Origin: Paenibacillus sp. BIC5C1
GTDB taxonomy: Bacteria > Bacillota > Bacilli > Paenibacillales > Paenibacillaceae
Direction: 5' to 3'
Length of the DNA: 64,000 nucleotides
Assembly (NCBI RefSeq): GCF_032399705.1
Contig: NZ_CP135922.1
Coordinates: forward strand, 6,634,001 to 6,698,000
This document shows, one piece after another, positions 1-7,774 of this stretch. Numbering within the stretch: the stretch's first letter is position 1; every line of letters begins with the position of its first letter. Under the pieces are notes generated by a model. That model had not been told where the DNA came from, did not search any database, and worked only from the letters and a program-made list of their open reading frames with translations. The position numbers were made by a program, and so were the translations under genes.

Positions 1-1537
1 TCAGCACCGTGTCATATCCATCAGGCAAGGTACGAATGAAGTGATCGGCATGGGCCGCATCGGCTGCCTTGATGACTTCCTCTTCCGTTGCCCCTTCTCG
101 GCCATAGGCGATGTTGTCACGGATCGTCCCGTTGAACAGCCATGTGTCCTGAAGTACCATCCCAAACAGGCTGCGCAGCTTGCCGCGTTCCATGTCCACG
201 ATATTAACGCCGTCAATCGTAATTTGGCCGTCCTGAATTTCATAGAAACGCATCAGGAGGTTGATTAGCGTTGTTTTACCCGCTCCAGTCGGCCCAACAA
301 TGGCCACCGTCTGCCCCGGTTTTACATCAATATTCATATTATGAATGAGTAACTCATCCGCTTTATATCCAAAATTCACACCATGGAATGCAACGGCACC
401 CTGTGGATACTGCAATTGTACTGGTTTCGAAGACTCTGGAACCTCTTCCTCTTCATCCAGCAATTCAAATACCCGCTCCGCCGAAGCGATAGTGGACTGA
501 ATGATATTCGAGATGTTGGCAATCTGGTTAATCGGCTGAGTGAACTGACGGGAGTACTGTGTGAATGCAAGGATATCCCCGATGGAGATGGCACCACGTG
601 TAACAAAGATCCCGCCGACCACGCAGATCAGCACATAACCAAGGTTACCTACAAACGTCATCAGTGGCATGATAATACCTGAGATAAACTGGGCTTTCCA
701 ACCGGATTCATACAGCTCTTCGTTCACTTTTTCGAACTGTTCTACCGAATGTTCTTCCCGTCCAAAGGCTTTAACCACCTTGTGTCCGGTGTACATTTCT
801 TCGACATGGCCGTTCAATTCACCAAGTGATTTCTGCTGGCCTGCAAAGTGTTTTTGCGAACGGGATGCCACCAGCATAACTACTACCACGCTTAATGGCA
901 GTGTCAAAATGGTAATGAGGGTCATCCATGGACTAATGGTCAACATCATGATGATAACCCCGACAATGGTAACGACAGACGTAATGAACTGCGCCAAACT
1001 TTGCTGGAGCGTATTACTGATGTTGTCCACATCGTTTGTCGCCCGGCTTAATGTTTCACCGTGGGTACGGGAGTCAAAATATTTCAGCGGCAGCCGTCCA
1101 ACCTTGGCACTGATCTGCTCACGCATATCATATACAACTCGTTGAGCAACACCAGCCATCAAGTATTGCTGAATGTACATGAACGCTGCACTAAACAGAT
1201 ACAGTCCTCCAAGCAGATACAAAACCTTCATCAAGGCAGGAAAATCAATCCCGGCCCCCTGCACACCCTGAAGGATGGCAATGGCGCCTTTACTGAGAAT
1301 ATCCGTACCTTCCGCCATTACCTTAGGACTGATAATGCTGAACACAGTACTTAGAATCGCAGCGACCAGCACACCCAGCAATCTATAGCTGTGGGGCTGA
1401 AGATAACGCATCAAACGCCGCAGTGTACCTTTGAAATCCTTCGCTTTCTCCACGGGAGCCCGCATGCCCATTCCGCCTCCGGGATGTCCCGGCCCGCCAG
1501 GGGGACGAGGTGACTTGCGTTCTGTACGTTCACTCAT
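1..1537 (-). CDS. ABC exporter subunit, ATPase fused to membrane domain (3' end outside window)
   Basis: This half of an ABC exporter is cut by the left window edge, so its C-terminus is missing. The start codon at 1537-1535 overlaps the stop of the upstream exporter gene as ATGA, which implies translational coupling and a heterodimer. The N-terminus is a Gly/Pro/Met-rich cytoplasmic tail of about 30 residues, followed by a six-helix exporter domain. The visible nucleotide-binding domain has the Walker A motif GPTGAGKTT and the Q-loop (MVLQDTWLF). The signature and Walker B lie beyond the edge. With the partner gene and the MarR gene it forms an operon of the BmrCD/YfiBC multidrug type. That role is inferred from the family; the substrate cannot be read from sequence. 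Confidence 0.9.
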   Translation of the reverse strand, partial: MSERTERKSPRPPGGPGHPGGGMGMRAPVEKAKDFKGTLRRLMRYLQPHSYRLLGVLVAAILSTVFSIISPKVMAEGTDILSKGAIAILQGVQGAGIDFPALMKVLYLLGGLYLFSAAFMYIQQYLMAGVAQRVVYDMREQISAKVGRLPLKYFDSRTHGETLSRATNDVDNISNTLQQSLAQFITSVVTIVGVIIMMLTISPWMTLITILTLPLSVVVVMLVASRSQKHFAGQQKSLGELNGHVEEMYTGHKVVKAFGREEHSVEQFEKVNEELYESGWKAQFISGIIMPLMTFVGNLGYVLICVVGGIFVTRGAISIGDILAFTQYSRQFTQPINQIANISNIIQSTIASAERVFELLDEEEEVPESSKPVQLQYPQGAVAFHGVNFGYKADELLIHNMNIDVKPGQTVAIVGPTGAGKTTLINLLMRFYEIQDGQITIDGVNIVDMERGKLRSLFGMVLQDTWLFNGTIRDNIAYGREGATEEEVIKAADAAHADHFIRTLPDGYDTVL

Positions 1538-3261
1538 GCGATCTCCTCCTCTGTCAGCTGGGAGGATACAATCTCGCGATACACTTCATTGTGCTCCAGC
1601 AGCTCTTTATGTGTTCCCGAACCAACAATTTGTCCCTCATCCATAACCAGAATGCGATCCGCATCCATAACCGTACTTACACGCTGAGCTACGATTAACA
1701 CTGCTGCTTCAGTCGTTTCGGACTTCAGGGCAGCACGAAGCTTGGCATCGGTTTTGAAATCGAGAGCCGAGAAGCTGTCGTCAAAAATATATACTTCCGG
1801 ACGGCGAACCAGTGCGCGTGCAATGGACAAACGCTGCTTCTGTCCACCGGAAACGTTGTTACCTCCCTGCGCAATAACGCTGTCGTAACCGTCTTTCATC
1901 TCCGTGATGAAGTTCTCTGCCTGAGCCGTTTGAGCGGCTCGAACAATCTCCTCCATCGTGGCGTCATCCTTCCCGTGGCGGATATTCTCCGCGATCGTTC
2001 CGGTGAAAAGGACCGCTTTTTGCGGTACAAATCCGATTTTGGCCCGCAGATCTTCCTGCCGCAGCTCACGGACATCTGTTCCATTTACCCGTACACTGCC
2101 CTCCGTCACATCATAGAAACGTGGAATGAGACTGAGCAATGTGGATTTCCCAGAGCCCGTACCTCCAATAATGGCTGTGGTTTCACCCGGACGTGCCGTA
2201 AATGAAATGCCTGACAATGCAGCATTCTCTGCACCTGGATAACGGAATGTCACGTTATCGAATTCAATCGTACCTTGCAGCGATTTCATATGACTAGGCT
2301 GCTCTGGATTGCTAAGATCCGGATGCATATCCAATACTTCGTTGATCCGTTCTGCCGAAGCCGAAGCTCTTGGAATCATGACAAAGATAATGGAGACCAT
2401 AATGAGGGAGAACATGATCTGCATCGCATACTGAATAAAGGCAATCAGTGAACCAATATTCATATTTCCACTATCGATACGCTGTCCACCGAAATAAAGG
2501 ATGGCTATCATTGAAAAGTTCATAACCAGCATCATCACAGGCATTAATGTTGCCATGAGCACATTCACTTTAATGGAAACGTCTCTTAGATCCGTATTGG
2601 CTCCATTAAAACGAACACGCTCATGTTCCCCACGATTAAAGGAACGAACCACGCGAATCCCTGTTAGTTGCTCACGCAGAACCAGATTGAGTCGGTCGAG
2701 TTTTTTCTGAATTTGTTTGAACAAAGGCAGACCTTTCGCACCAATCAGGGCGATAGCCCCAGCCAGCACAGGCAGGACAACTAAGAAAATGGTCGATAAT
2801 TTGGCATCCTGGGATACCGCCATGAAGATACCACCGATACACATCATCGGGGCCATAACCATCATGCGCAGCATCATCGTTAATACGTTCTGAACCTGCG
2901 TAATATCATTTGTGGTACGGGTAATCAGCGAGGCTGTACCCAATTTATCAAATTCCTGCAGCGAAAAGTTCTCCACATGGCGGAACACTCTGCTGCGTAG
3001 CTGTTTGGCAAATCCACCCGCTGTACGGGAGGAGAGATAACTGGCTGTTACAGAACAGGCCGTGCCTGCCACAGCAATTAACAGCATCCAGCCACCAATT
3101 TGCCAGATGTATGGAACATCTCCTTTTACTATGCCGCCATTAACGATGTCCGCCATCAGGGTTGGCAAATACAGTTCAGCTAACGACTGTAACAGCACCA
3201 GACCCAATATGAAGAAAATGGGGACTCGGTAAGGCTTAAGCATGCGAAACAATTTCATCAT
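1534..3261 (-). CDS. ABC exporter subunit, ATPase fused to membrane domain
   Basis: This 575-residue protein is a full-length half-exporter. It has an N-terminal ABC type-1 transmembrane domain of about 310 residues and a C-terminal ATPase with Walker A GGTGSGKST, signature VSGGQKQRLS and Walker B YIFDDSFSALD. The residue after Walker B is Ser rather than Glu, so this subunit probably carries the degenerate catalytic site typical of asymmetric heterodimeric exporters; the partner may hold the competent site. It overlaps both neighbours by ATGA junctions: the MarR gene ends at 3258 and the partner starts at 1537. Drug or peptide export under MarR control is the family expectation. Confidence in the fold is very high and in the substrate nil. 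Confidence 0.93.
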   Translation of the reverse strand: MMKLFRMLKPYRVPIFFILGLVLLQSLAELYLPTLMADIVNGGIVKGDVPYIWQIGGWMLLIAVAGTACSVTASYLSSRTAGGFAKQLRSRVFRHVENFSLQEFDKLGTASLITRTTNDITQVQNVLTMMLRMMVMAPMMCIGGIFMAVSQDAKLSTIFLVVLPVLAGAIALIGAKGLPLFKQIQKKLDRLNLVLREQLTGIRVVRSFNRGEHERVRFNGANTDLRDVSIKVNVLMATLMPVMMLVMNFSMIAILYFGGQRIDSGNMNIGSLIAFIQYAMQIMFSLIMVSIIFVMIPRASASAERINEVLDMHPDLSNPEQPSHMKSLQGTIEFDNVTFRYPGAENAALSGISFTARPGETTAIIGGTGSGKSTLLSLIPRFYDVTEGSVRVNGTDVRELRQEDLRAKIGFVPQKAVLFTGTIAENIRHGKDDATMEEIVRAAQTAQAENFITEMKDGYDSVIAQGGNNVSGGQKQRLSIARALVRRPEVYIFDDSFSALDFKTDAKLRAALKSETTEAAVLIVAQRVSTVMDADRILVMDEGQIVGSGTHKELLEHNEVYREIVSSQLTEEEIA

Positions 3262-3800
3262 GGCTTATCATCTCCTTGTGTGGACGCATCCATCTGTTGG
3301 GAAACCTTTGTATCGAAAAAGGTGTACACCTTGGTCAACAACTCCGCTAATTGAAGACTGTCTTCCTCACCCAGATGCTCAACGAGCTTATTGAATATCT
3401 CCATGCGCTCCTGATGTGCAGCACGAATAATATCACGGCCTGCTTCGGTAATGGTGATGCGGACTGCGCGACGATCCTCCGGGTCCATGGTTCGTTCAAC
3501 CAGACCTTCGTCTTCAAGCCCCCGAATGACAGGAGTAATCGTTGGCGATTTTACACGCAACAAAGCACTAATTTCCGATACTTTCAGTCCTGGGTGTTTT
3601 GAATGCAGCGTGTCATTGAAATTAGGAGGATTATCCTGCCAATTCAATCGTTCTCCCGGATGCATGCCGTGGAGCAAACACCCCAAAACCATAATTTCAT
3701 TGTGATTACGCCCATGCGGTTTATGTTGCCTCCATTTGCCTTTATTAAACTGCATAATGGAGTACAAAAGCTTCTGGGCAACCGGATCTATGCCAGTCAT
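3258..3800 (-). CDS. MarR-family transcriptional regulator
   Basis: This is a 180-residue winged-helix regulator. The start at 3800 is preferred over an upstream in-frame start because the leader carries an AAGGGGGG ribosome binding site about 8 bases before it. The central region shows the MarR DNA-binding pattern: 'LKVSEISALLRVKSPTITPV' as the recognition helix-turn-helix, then a wing containing DPEDRRAVRI, the hallmark D-x-R-D/R-x-x-x-x motif. The N-terminal segment is longer than in small MarR proteins and carries GCLLHGMHPGERL, an unusual insertion before the HTH. The gene overlaps the exporter gene by ATGA, so it almost certainly controls this operon, probably as a drug-responsive autorepressor. 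The ligand is unknown. Confidence 0.9.
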   Translation of the reverse strand: MTGIDPVAQKLLYSIMQFNKGKWRQHKPHGRNHNEIMVLGCLLHGMHPGERLNWQDNPPNFNDTLHSKHPGLKVSEISALLRVKSPTITPVIRGLEDEGLVERTMDPEDRRAVRITITEAGRDIIRAAHQERMEIFNKLVEHLGEEDSLQLAELLTKVYTFFDTKVSQQMDASTQGDDKP

Positions 3801-3859
3801 TATTGTCCCCCCCTTATTCACATTATCATTCCATAGAAATCCAACACCGTAGGACATCT

Positions 3860-3885
3860 ATTAAATAGCATTCCAATTAAATAGC
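3860..3885 (-). promoter_or_regulatory. Tandem GCTATTTAAT repeats, candidate MarR operator
   Basis: Two identical 10-mers (GCTATTTAAT on the minus strand) lie at 3860-3869 and 3876-3885, 16 bases apart, between the predicted transcription start and the MarR start codon. They are direct rather than inverted repeats, which is unusual for a dimeric MarR protein. Operator function is inferred from position only. Confidence 0.45.
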
Positions 3886-3908
3886 GAATCAATTAATTAG
3901 GTGTACTA

Positions 3909-3937
3909 AGTATATTCCTGCAAAAGTTGAATGTCAA
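3909..3937 (-). promoter_or_regulatory. SigA-type promoter of the marR-exporter operon
   Basis: On the minus strand, a perfect -35 TTGACA (3937-3932) is followed by a 17-base spacer and -10 TATACT (3914-3909). Transcription would start near 3902, about 100 bases before the MarR start codon. This is among the best promoter matches in the window. Confidence 0.85.
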
Positions 3938-4093
3938 ACGGCAAATGCACAATCAGGACCACCCGTCCAACGGGTGGTTTGCTCTTGGGGTATAACCCCC
4001 TGTTGCCAAACTGCGCCTAAAGACGCTAGCCTGACAGCAAATCTGTTCAGGCTCAGTGTTATTTGTCACTTTCACTTACCAGTTAAACTGGTT

Positions 4094-4567
4094 TTACTTC
4101 TTTTTGCTCTTGTTGCTGTTAAATGGATCTTCATATTCTTTTACACTCAGCTTATCTATCGCCTGATCATGTGCTTCTTGTTCACGTATATACTTTCTTA
4201 CCGTTGCTTCATTTAGACCCACTGTACTTACGTAATACCCTTCTGCCCAAAATTTTCGATTTCCGTATTTATACTTGAGCTGGGCGTGTTTCTCGAAGAT
4301 CATGAGCGAACTTTTTCCCTTTAGATATCCCATGAACGTGGAGACAGCCATTTTCGGTGGGATCGCTACCAACATGTGAACATGATCGGGCATCATGTGA
4401 CCTTCTATAATTTCTACTCCTTTGTACTTACATAGACGTTTGAAAATTTCGATCAAGTCTCTTCTCACTTGATTATAGATTTCTTTCCGTCTATACTTCG
4501 GGGTGAATACAATGTGGTATTTGCACATCCACTTTGTGTGAGCTAGGCTGTAGCTCTTATTTGCCAT
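4094..4567 (-). CDS. tnpA: IS200-type transposase TnpA (Y1 HUH)
   Basis: This 157-residue Y1 transposase is intact. The HUH metal-binding motif is H62-V63-H64 within PDHVHML. The expected nucleophile is Tyr126 in the helix TVRKYIREQ, after the conserved GYYVSTVGLNE. The N-terminus carries the usual KYHIVFTPKYRR strand. It would act as a dimer on single-stranded DNA, cutting next to the subterminal hairpins. The C-terminus is Lys/Ser-rich. Translation is probably damped by a hairpin over its ribosome binding site (see next entry). All key residues are present, so the element may still be mobile. Confidence 0.93.
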   Translation of the reverse strand: MANKSYSLAHTKWMCKYHIVFTPKYRRKEIYNQVRRDLIEIFKRLCKYKGVEIIEGHMMPDHVHMLVAIPPKMAVSTFMGYLKGKSSLMIFEKHAQLKYKYGNRKFWAEGYYVSTVGLNEATVRKYIREQEAHDQAIDKLSVKEYEDPFNSNKSKKK

Positions 4568-4569
4568 CT

Positions 4570-4622
4570 AAGACCATTCCTTTCGTTGAGCCTGAACATC
4601 TCAATTTTATCGGAATGGTCTT
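4570..4622 (-). promoter_or_regulatory. Hairpin sequestering the tnpA ribosome binding site
   Basis: An 11-bp perfect stem (4570-4580 paired with 4612-4622) lies directly before the tnpA start at 4567. The tnpA ribosome binding site, AAAGGAA, falls partly in the 3' arm, so the folded mRNA should hide it. A similar 5'-UTR stem-loop that represses transposase synthesis is established for IS200 of enterobacteria; here it is read from sequence only. Confidence 0.7.
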
Positions 4623-4712
4623 GGTGGTCAAACCTCAGGTCCCTCCACCCGCATAGCGGGTGGTTTTTTGTTTCGCGCGTTTCACGCACTCAACTGGCTG
4701 AAGCCATAACAA

Positions 4713-4740
4713 AAAACCGTGACTTTAAAGTCACGGTTTT
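4713..4740. terminator. Palindromic terminator after uxaC
   Basis: The sequence is a perfect 28-base palindrome (AAAACCGTGACTTT and its complement) flanked by A-runs on the left and T-runs on the right. On the minus strand it lies 19 bases beyond the uxaC stop, and it could act in both directions. Confidence 0.8.
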
Positions 4741-4758
4741 GAACGAAATATAGAAGAA

Positions 4759-6201
4759 TCAGGACTGCGAAGCAGAAACCGTTTTGAGCGCGGAAGCAAA
4801 AGGGAAATAATCCTTCGCATTGTTGTAGGCAATGCCCTGTACGATCTGTCCAAGTAGTTCCATATCATGCGGTACCTCACCTTGTTCGGCCCATTCACCG
4901 ATAAGGTTGCAGACCAGGCGGCGGAAATACTCATGTCGTGTGTAGGAGAGGAAACTGCGGGAATCGGTTAACATGCCGACGAAACGGCTGATTAGACCTA
5001 CATTGGCCAGCGCCTTCATTTGAGCAAGCATGCCATCCTTCGTATCATTGAACCACCAGGCTGCACCAAGCTGAATTTTGCCTGGGATGCCGCCGCCCTG
5101 GAAGCTGCCGATAATCGCTGCGAGCACTTCATTGTCCCGGGGATTCAAGGAATACAGAATCGTTTTCGGCAGCGCCTGCTGCTGCTCCAGCGCATCGAGC
5201 AAACCGATAATGGCTGAAGAAAGCGGTGTATCATTAACCGCATCATATCCGGTATCCGGACCAAGCTGGGCGAACATCCGGCTGTTATTGTTTCGGGCCG
5301 CGTTAATATGGAATTGCATAACCCAGCCACGATCTGCGTACAGCTTGCCAAGGAAAGTTAGCGTTACCGTCTTGTACTTGTCCTCTTCCTCACGGCTAAC
5401 CTTCTGCCCAGCGAGAGCCTTCGCGAATATAGCCCCTGCTTCCTCCCGTGTAGCCACACCGAAAGGTACATAATCCAGTGCATGGTCAGACACCCGGCCT
5501 CCTACGGAGTGGAAGAACTCTACCCGTGATTCCAGAGCAGAGAGGAATGAGTCATAATCGGAAATTGCCGTTCCGGCTGCCTGCGACAGCTTGCCTACCC
5601 ATTCCGAGAAGGTATCACGGTTCAATTCCAATCCTTTATCCGGCCGGAAAGAAGGCAATACTGCGGTATCGAATCCTTCAATCTCCTGAATCTTCAGGTG
5701 ATATTCCAGGGAATCACATGGATCATCCGTCGTGCATACCACGGTCACATTGGATTTGGTAATGAGATCACGTGCACCGAATCCGTCACTGTTCAGTTTT
5801 GCATTTACTTTTTCCCAGATGGCCGGGGCGCTCGTCTCATTCAACACTTCATAGACACCGAAATAACACTGTAATTCCAAATGAGACCACGCGTACAGCG
5901 GGTTACCAATCATCATCGGTACGGTTTTGGCATACGCCAGAAAACGGTCGTAATCGGTTACGCCCTCTCCACCCGTAATGTACTGCTCCTCAATTCCGTT
6001 TGCGCGCATCAGCCGCCATTTGTAGTGATCACCGTATAGCCAGGCCTCTGTAATATTGCCAAAGGTTTTATTCTCGTAGATCTCCTGTGGACTCAGGTGG
6101 CAGTGATAGTCAATAATCGGCATGTCCTTCGCATAGTCCTCATATAACTTGATCGCCGTTTCATTGTGCAGCAAAAATTGTTCATCCAGAAAAGACTTCA
6201 T
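4759..6201 (-). CDS. uxaC: Uronate isomerase
   Basis: This 480-residue protein has the length and sequence of the amidohydrolase-superfamily isomerase that converts D-glucuronate to D-fructuronate and D-galacturonate to D-tagaturonate in the cytoplasm. The N-terminal metal motif DYHCHL gives His33 and His35; 'EAWLYGDHYKWRLMRANG' and the C-terminal 'GMLTDSRSFLSYTRHEYFRR' are characteristic. The start ATG follows AAAGGGAG. No uxaB, uxuA, kdgK or uronate transporter lies nearby, so it is a single-gene unit that must work with enzymes encoded elsewhere. A perfect cre-type palindrome lies about 100 bases upstream, which fits catabolite control. Confidence 0.95.
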   Translation of the reverse strand: MKSFLDEQFLLHNETAIKLYEDYAKDMPIIDYHCHLSPQEIYENKTFGNITEAWLYGDHYKWRLMRANGIEEQYITGGEGVTDYDRFLAYAKTVPMMIGNPLYAWSHLELQCYFGVYEVLNETSAPAIWEKVNAKLNSDGFGARDLITKSNVTVVCTTDDPCDSLEYHLKIQEIEGFDTAVLPSFRPDKGLELNRDTFSEWVGKLSQAAGTAISDYDSFLSALESRVEFFHSVGGRVSDHALDYVPFGVATREEAGAIFAKALAGQKVSREEEDKYKTVTLTFLGKLYADRGWVMQFHINAARNNNSRMFAQLGPDTGYDAVNDTPLSSAIIGLLDALEQQQALPKTILYSLNPRDNEVLAAIIGSFQGGGIPGKIQLGAAWWFNDTKDGMLAQMKALANVGLISRFVGMLTDSRSFLSYTRHEYFRRLVCNLIGEWAEQGEVPHDMELLGQIVQGIAYNNAKDYFPFASALKTVSASQS

Positions 6202-6261
6202 TCGCCTCGCACGCTCCCTTTAGGTGAGTTTACGTTCATATGGGTTCACTTCCCAATCTTT

Positions 6262-6290
6262 ACGCTACACTGTTTGCCTACAAAGTTCAA
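6262..6290 (-). promoter_or_regulatory. Candidate uxaC promoter
   Basis: On the minus strand, TTGAAC (6290-6285), a 17-base spacer and TAGCGT (6267-6262) precede uxaC. The -10 is weak. The cre palindrome is centred about 49 bases upstream of the implied start. Confidence 0.4.
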
Positions 6291-6297
6291 TATAAAA

Positions 6298-6311
6298 TGA
6301 TAGCGTTATCA
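6298..6311. promoter_or_regulatory. cre-type palindrome between uxaC and the MBL gene
   Basis: TGATAGCGTTATCA fits the CcpA site consensus TGWNANCGNTNWCA at every defined position and is a perfect dyad. It sits between the two divergent promoters. CcpA or another LacI-family regulator could bind; position alone does not separate these. Confidence 0.65.
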
Positions 6312-6324
6312 CAAAAGGTTGATT

Positions 6325-6353
6325 TAGGCATATTTTCTGGAACGAGGTATACT
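6325..6353 (+). promoter_or_regulatory. Candidate promoter of the MBL hydrolase gene
   Basis: TAGGCA (6325-6330), a 17-base spacer and TATACT (6348-6353) lie about 50 bases before the start codon. The -10 is strong (5 of 6) and the -35 moderate (4 of 6). Confidence 0.5.
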
Positions 6354-6405
6354 GGATTTAATCTAATTGATGCTGATCTGAAGATGATAGAAGGAGATGA
6401 AATGG

Positions 6406-7152
6406 ATGAAAATAACATTTCTCGGTACAGGGGACATGTTCAGTGTGGAGCAACACCACAACAGTATGCTGGCCGAATTCGGCGATACACATCTGGTGAT
6501 TGATTTTCCGGAATCCAATGCAAGAGCATTAAAGGAAAACGACTATCCAATGACGGATATCCACAATGTGTATATCACCCATCTGCATGAAGATCATATT
6601 AACGGAGTCCAGATGCTCGGATATTATTCGCAGATTGTGGGCAACCGCAAGCCACGCCTGTTTATCCACGAAGAACTGGTTGATCCGTTATGGAATATTT
6701 TATCCCCAGGCATGCGTTATACAACCGATGGGGAGCGTACGATGAGCGACTATTATGATATCGTAGCTTTACCGGATGGAGGCACATTTGAGCTGGGTGG
6801 CGTGACGTTTGAGACTTTTCGAACACAGCACGTGCCCGGTATGGTCAGCAATGGCCTTCTTGCAAAGCCCTACTTCTACTATAGCGCAGACAGCACGCTG
6901 GATCAGGAACGCGTAGAGCAGGCCGCCGCAGACGTACAGCTGATTTTCCACGAATGTCATATGCACGATCTGGTGATCAAATCGCACACCTCACTGAAGG
7001 ATCTGCAACAACTGCCTGCCGAAGTGAGACAGAAAACCATGCTCATGCATTATCATGATGAATACGCGGATGCGGACAAACGGGCACAGTTCAACCAAGA
7101 ACATGATCTAAGAATGGTGGGTACACTGGAGTCGTTTGAACTGGAAGTGTAG
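6406..7152 (+). CDS. MBL-fold metal-dependent hydrolase
   Basis: This 248-residue metallo-beta-lactamase-fold protein carries the zinc motif T-H59-L-H61-E-D63-H64, with later ligands expected at TQHVPG, ADSTLD and HECHMHD. The start at 6406 is chosen because the in-frame ATG at 6397 abuts the AAGGAG site, whereas 6406 leaves 9 bases. The pattern resembles the RNase Z/phosphodiesterase-like branch of the superfamily without tRNA-maturation features. It has no signal peptide, so it is cytoplasmic. It stands alone and is read divergently from uxaC across a shared regulatory region. The substrate is unknown. Confidence 0.85.
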   Translation: MKITFLGTGDMFSVEQHHNSMLAEFGDTHLVIDFPESNARALKENDYPMTDIHNVYITHLHEDHINGVQMLGYYSQIVGNRKPRLFIHEELVDPLWNILSPGMRYTTDGERTMSDYYDIVALPDGGTFELGGVTFETFRTQHVPGMVSNGLLAKPYFYYSADSTLDQERVEQAAADVQLIFHECHMHDLVIKSHTSLKDLQQLPAEVRQKTMLMHYHDEYADADKRAQFNQEHDLRMVGTLESFELEV

Positions 7153-7188
7153 TACGCATATCAAACCATATTTAGCGCCAAAATGAAG

Positions 7189-7237
7189 AGGCAGCATCCA
7201 TTCAGGTTCCTTTGAAGGAGCTTTACGGGTGCTGCCT
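7189..7237 (+). terminator. Terminator after the MBL gene
   Basis: An 11-bp stem (AGGCAGCATCC with GGGTGCTGCCT, one G-T pair) encloses a smaller TCCTT/AAGGA stem and is followed by TTTCT. It overlaps the last bases of the convergent lipoprotein gene. Confidence 0.7.
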
Positions 7238-7573
7238 TTCTATTGATCTGTGATCAAGTGTAAAAGACTGTATCACATTGACCATCGGAACCTGGGCCTC
7301 TTTAACAGAAATCTCATATATAATGCGGTCCAGATCAGATTCATGATGAACTCTAACAGTAGCAGTCAAGCTATAATCATCTGGCAATCGCTCCTGAAAG
7401 GAATCCGGATTTTTCTGCAAACGCTCGGTCAGATCCCTTTTCTCAGTATTCAGCGTAAAATCATCCGTTCGCTTCGGTTCCCCCCTGGGGCCTTTGTTTG
7501 TTCCCAAACTGCAAGCCCCCAGACAGACCGCCATTACAAGCAGCCACAAACCCAATTGTACCAATCTCCTCAT
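7223..7573 (-). CDS. Small predicted lipoprotein
   Basis: A 116-residue protein of unknown function. The start at 7573 follows a GAGAGGG site and gives a clean type II signal peptide: RR, a hydrophobic stretch LVQLGLWLLVMAVC, then lipobox L-G-A-C with Cys about residue 21. The mature part is charged and includes 'SLTATVRVHHESDLDRIIYEISV', suggesting a small beta-rich extracytoplasmic domain. It should be anchored to the outer face of the membrane. The gene is isolated and convergent with the MBL gene. I do not recognise a family. Confidence 0.75.
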   Translation of the reverse strand: MRRLVQLGLWLLVMAVCLGACSLGTNKGPRGEPKRTDDFTLNTEKRDLTERLQKNPDSFQERLPDDYSLTATVRVHHESDLDRIIYEISVKEAQVPMVNVIQSFTLDHRSIERQHP

Positions 7574-7693
7574 CCGATTTCCCTCTCGGTATGATCTATC
7601 AAAAATAATCAAGAATCAATTTTAATAGGAATTATTATGTTGGTTTATTATTCCATATAAGGATAACACGAACAAACTCACTCCACCTAATAT

Positions 7694-7738
7694 AAAAAAA
7701 CCACCTGCTGGCAGAAAGATCGCCAGTTCAGATGGTTT
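7694..7738 (-). terminator. Terminator after the alpha-amylase gene
   Basis: The minus-strand RNA forms stems AAACCA..TGGTTT, CTG..CAG and CTGGC..GCCAG, followed by a run of seven T. It lies about 40 bases after the amylase stop. Confidence 0.8.
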
Positions 7739-7774
7739 AACAAGATATATGAAATTACCCTGACCCTCAACGTA

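Larger units (their letters stand above)
3957..4670. mobile_element. IS200/IS605-type insertion sequence, tnpA only
   Basis: The element is about 0.71 kb, bounded by subterminal hairpins: ACCACCCG/CGGGTGGT at 3958-3978 on the left and CCACCCGC/GCGGGTGG at 4645-4663 on the right. It has no terminal inverted repeats in the DDE sense and no obvious target duplication, as expected for single-strand peel-and-paste elements. Its size fits IS200. There is no tnpB. The exact tips are estimates, because IS200 ends lie a few bases outside the hairpins. Confidence 0.82.

Noticed and set aside
3940..4093. tnpB or omega RNA associated with the IS200 element
   Set aside because: There is no space or reading frame for tnpB, and the flanking sequence is only hairpins of the element end.
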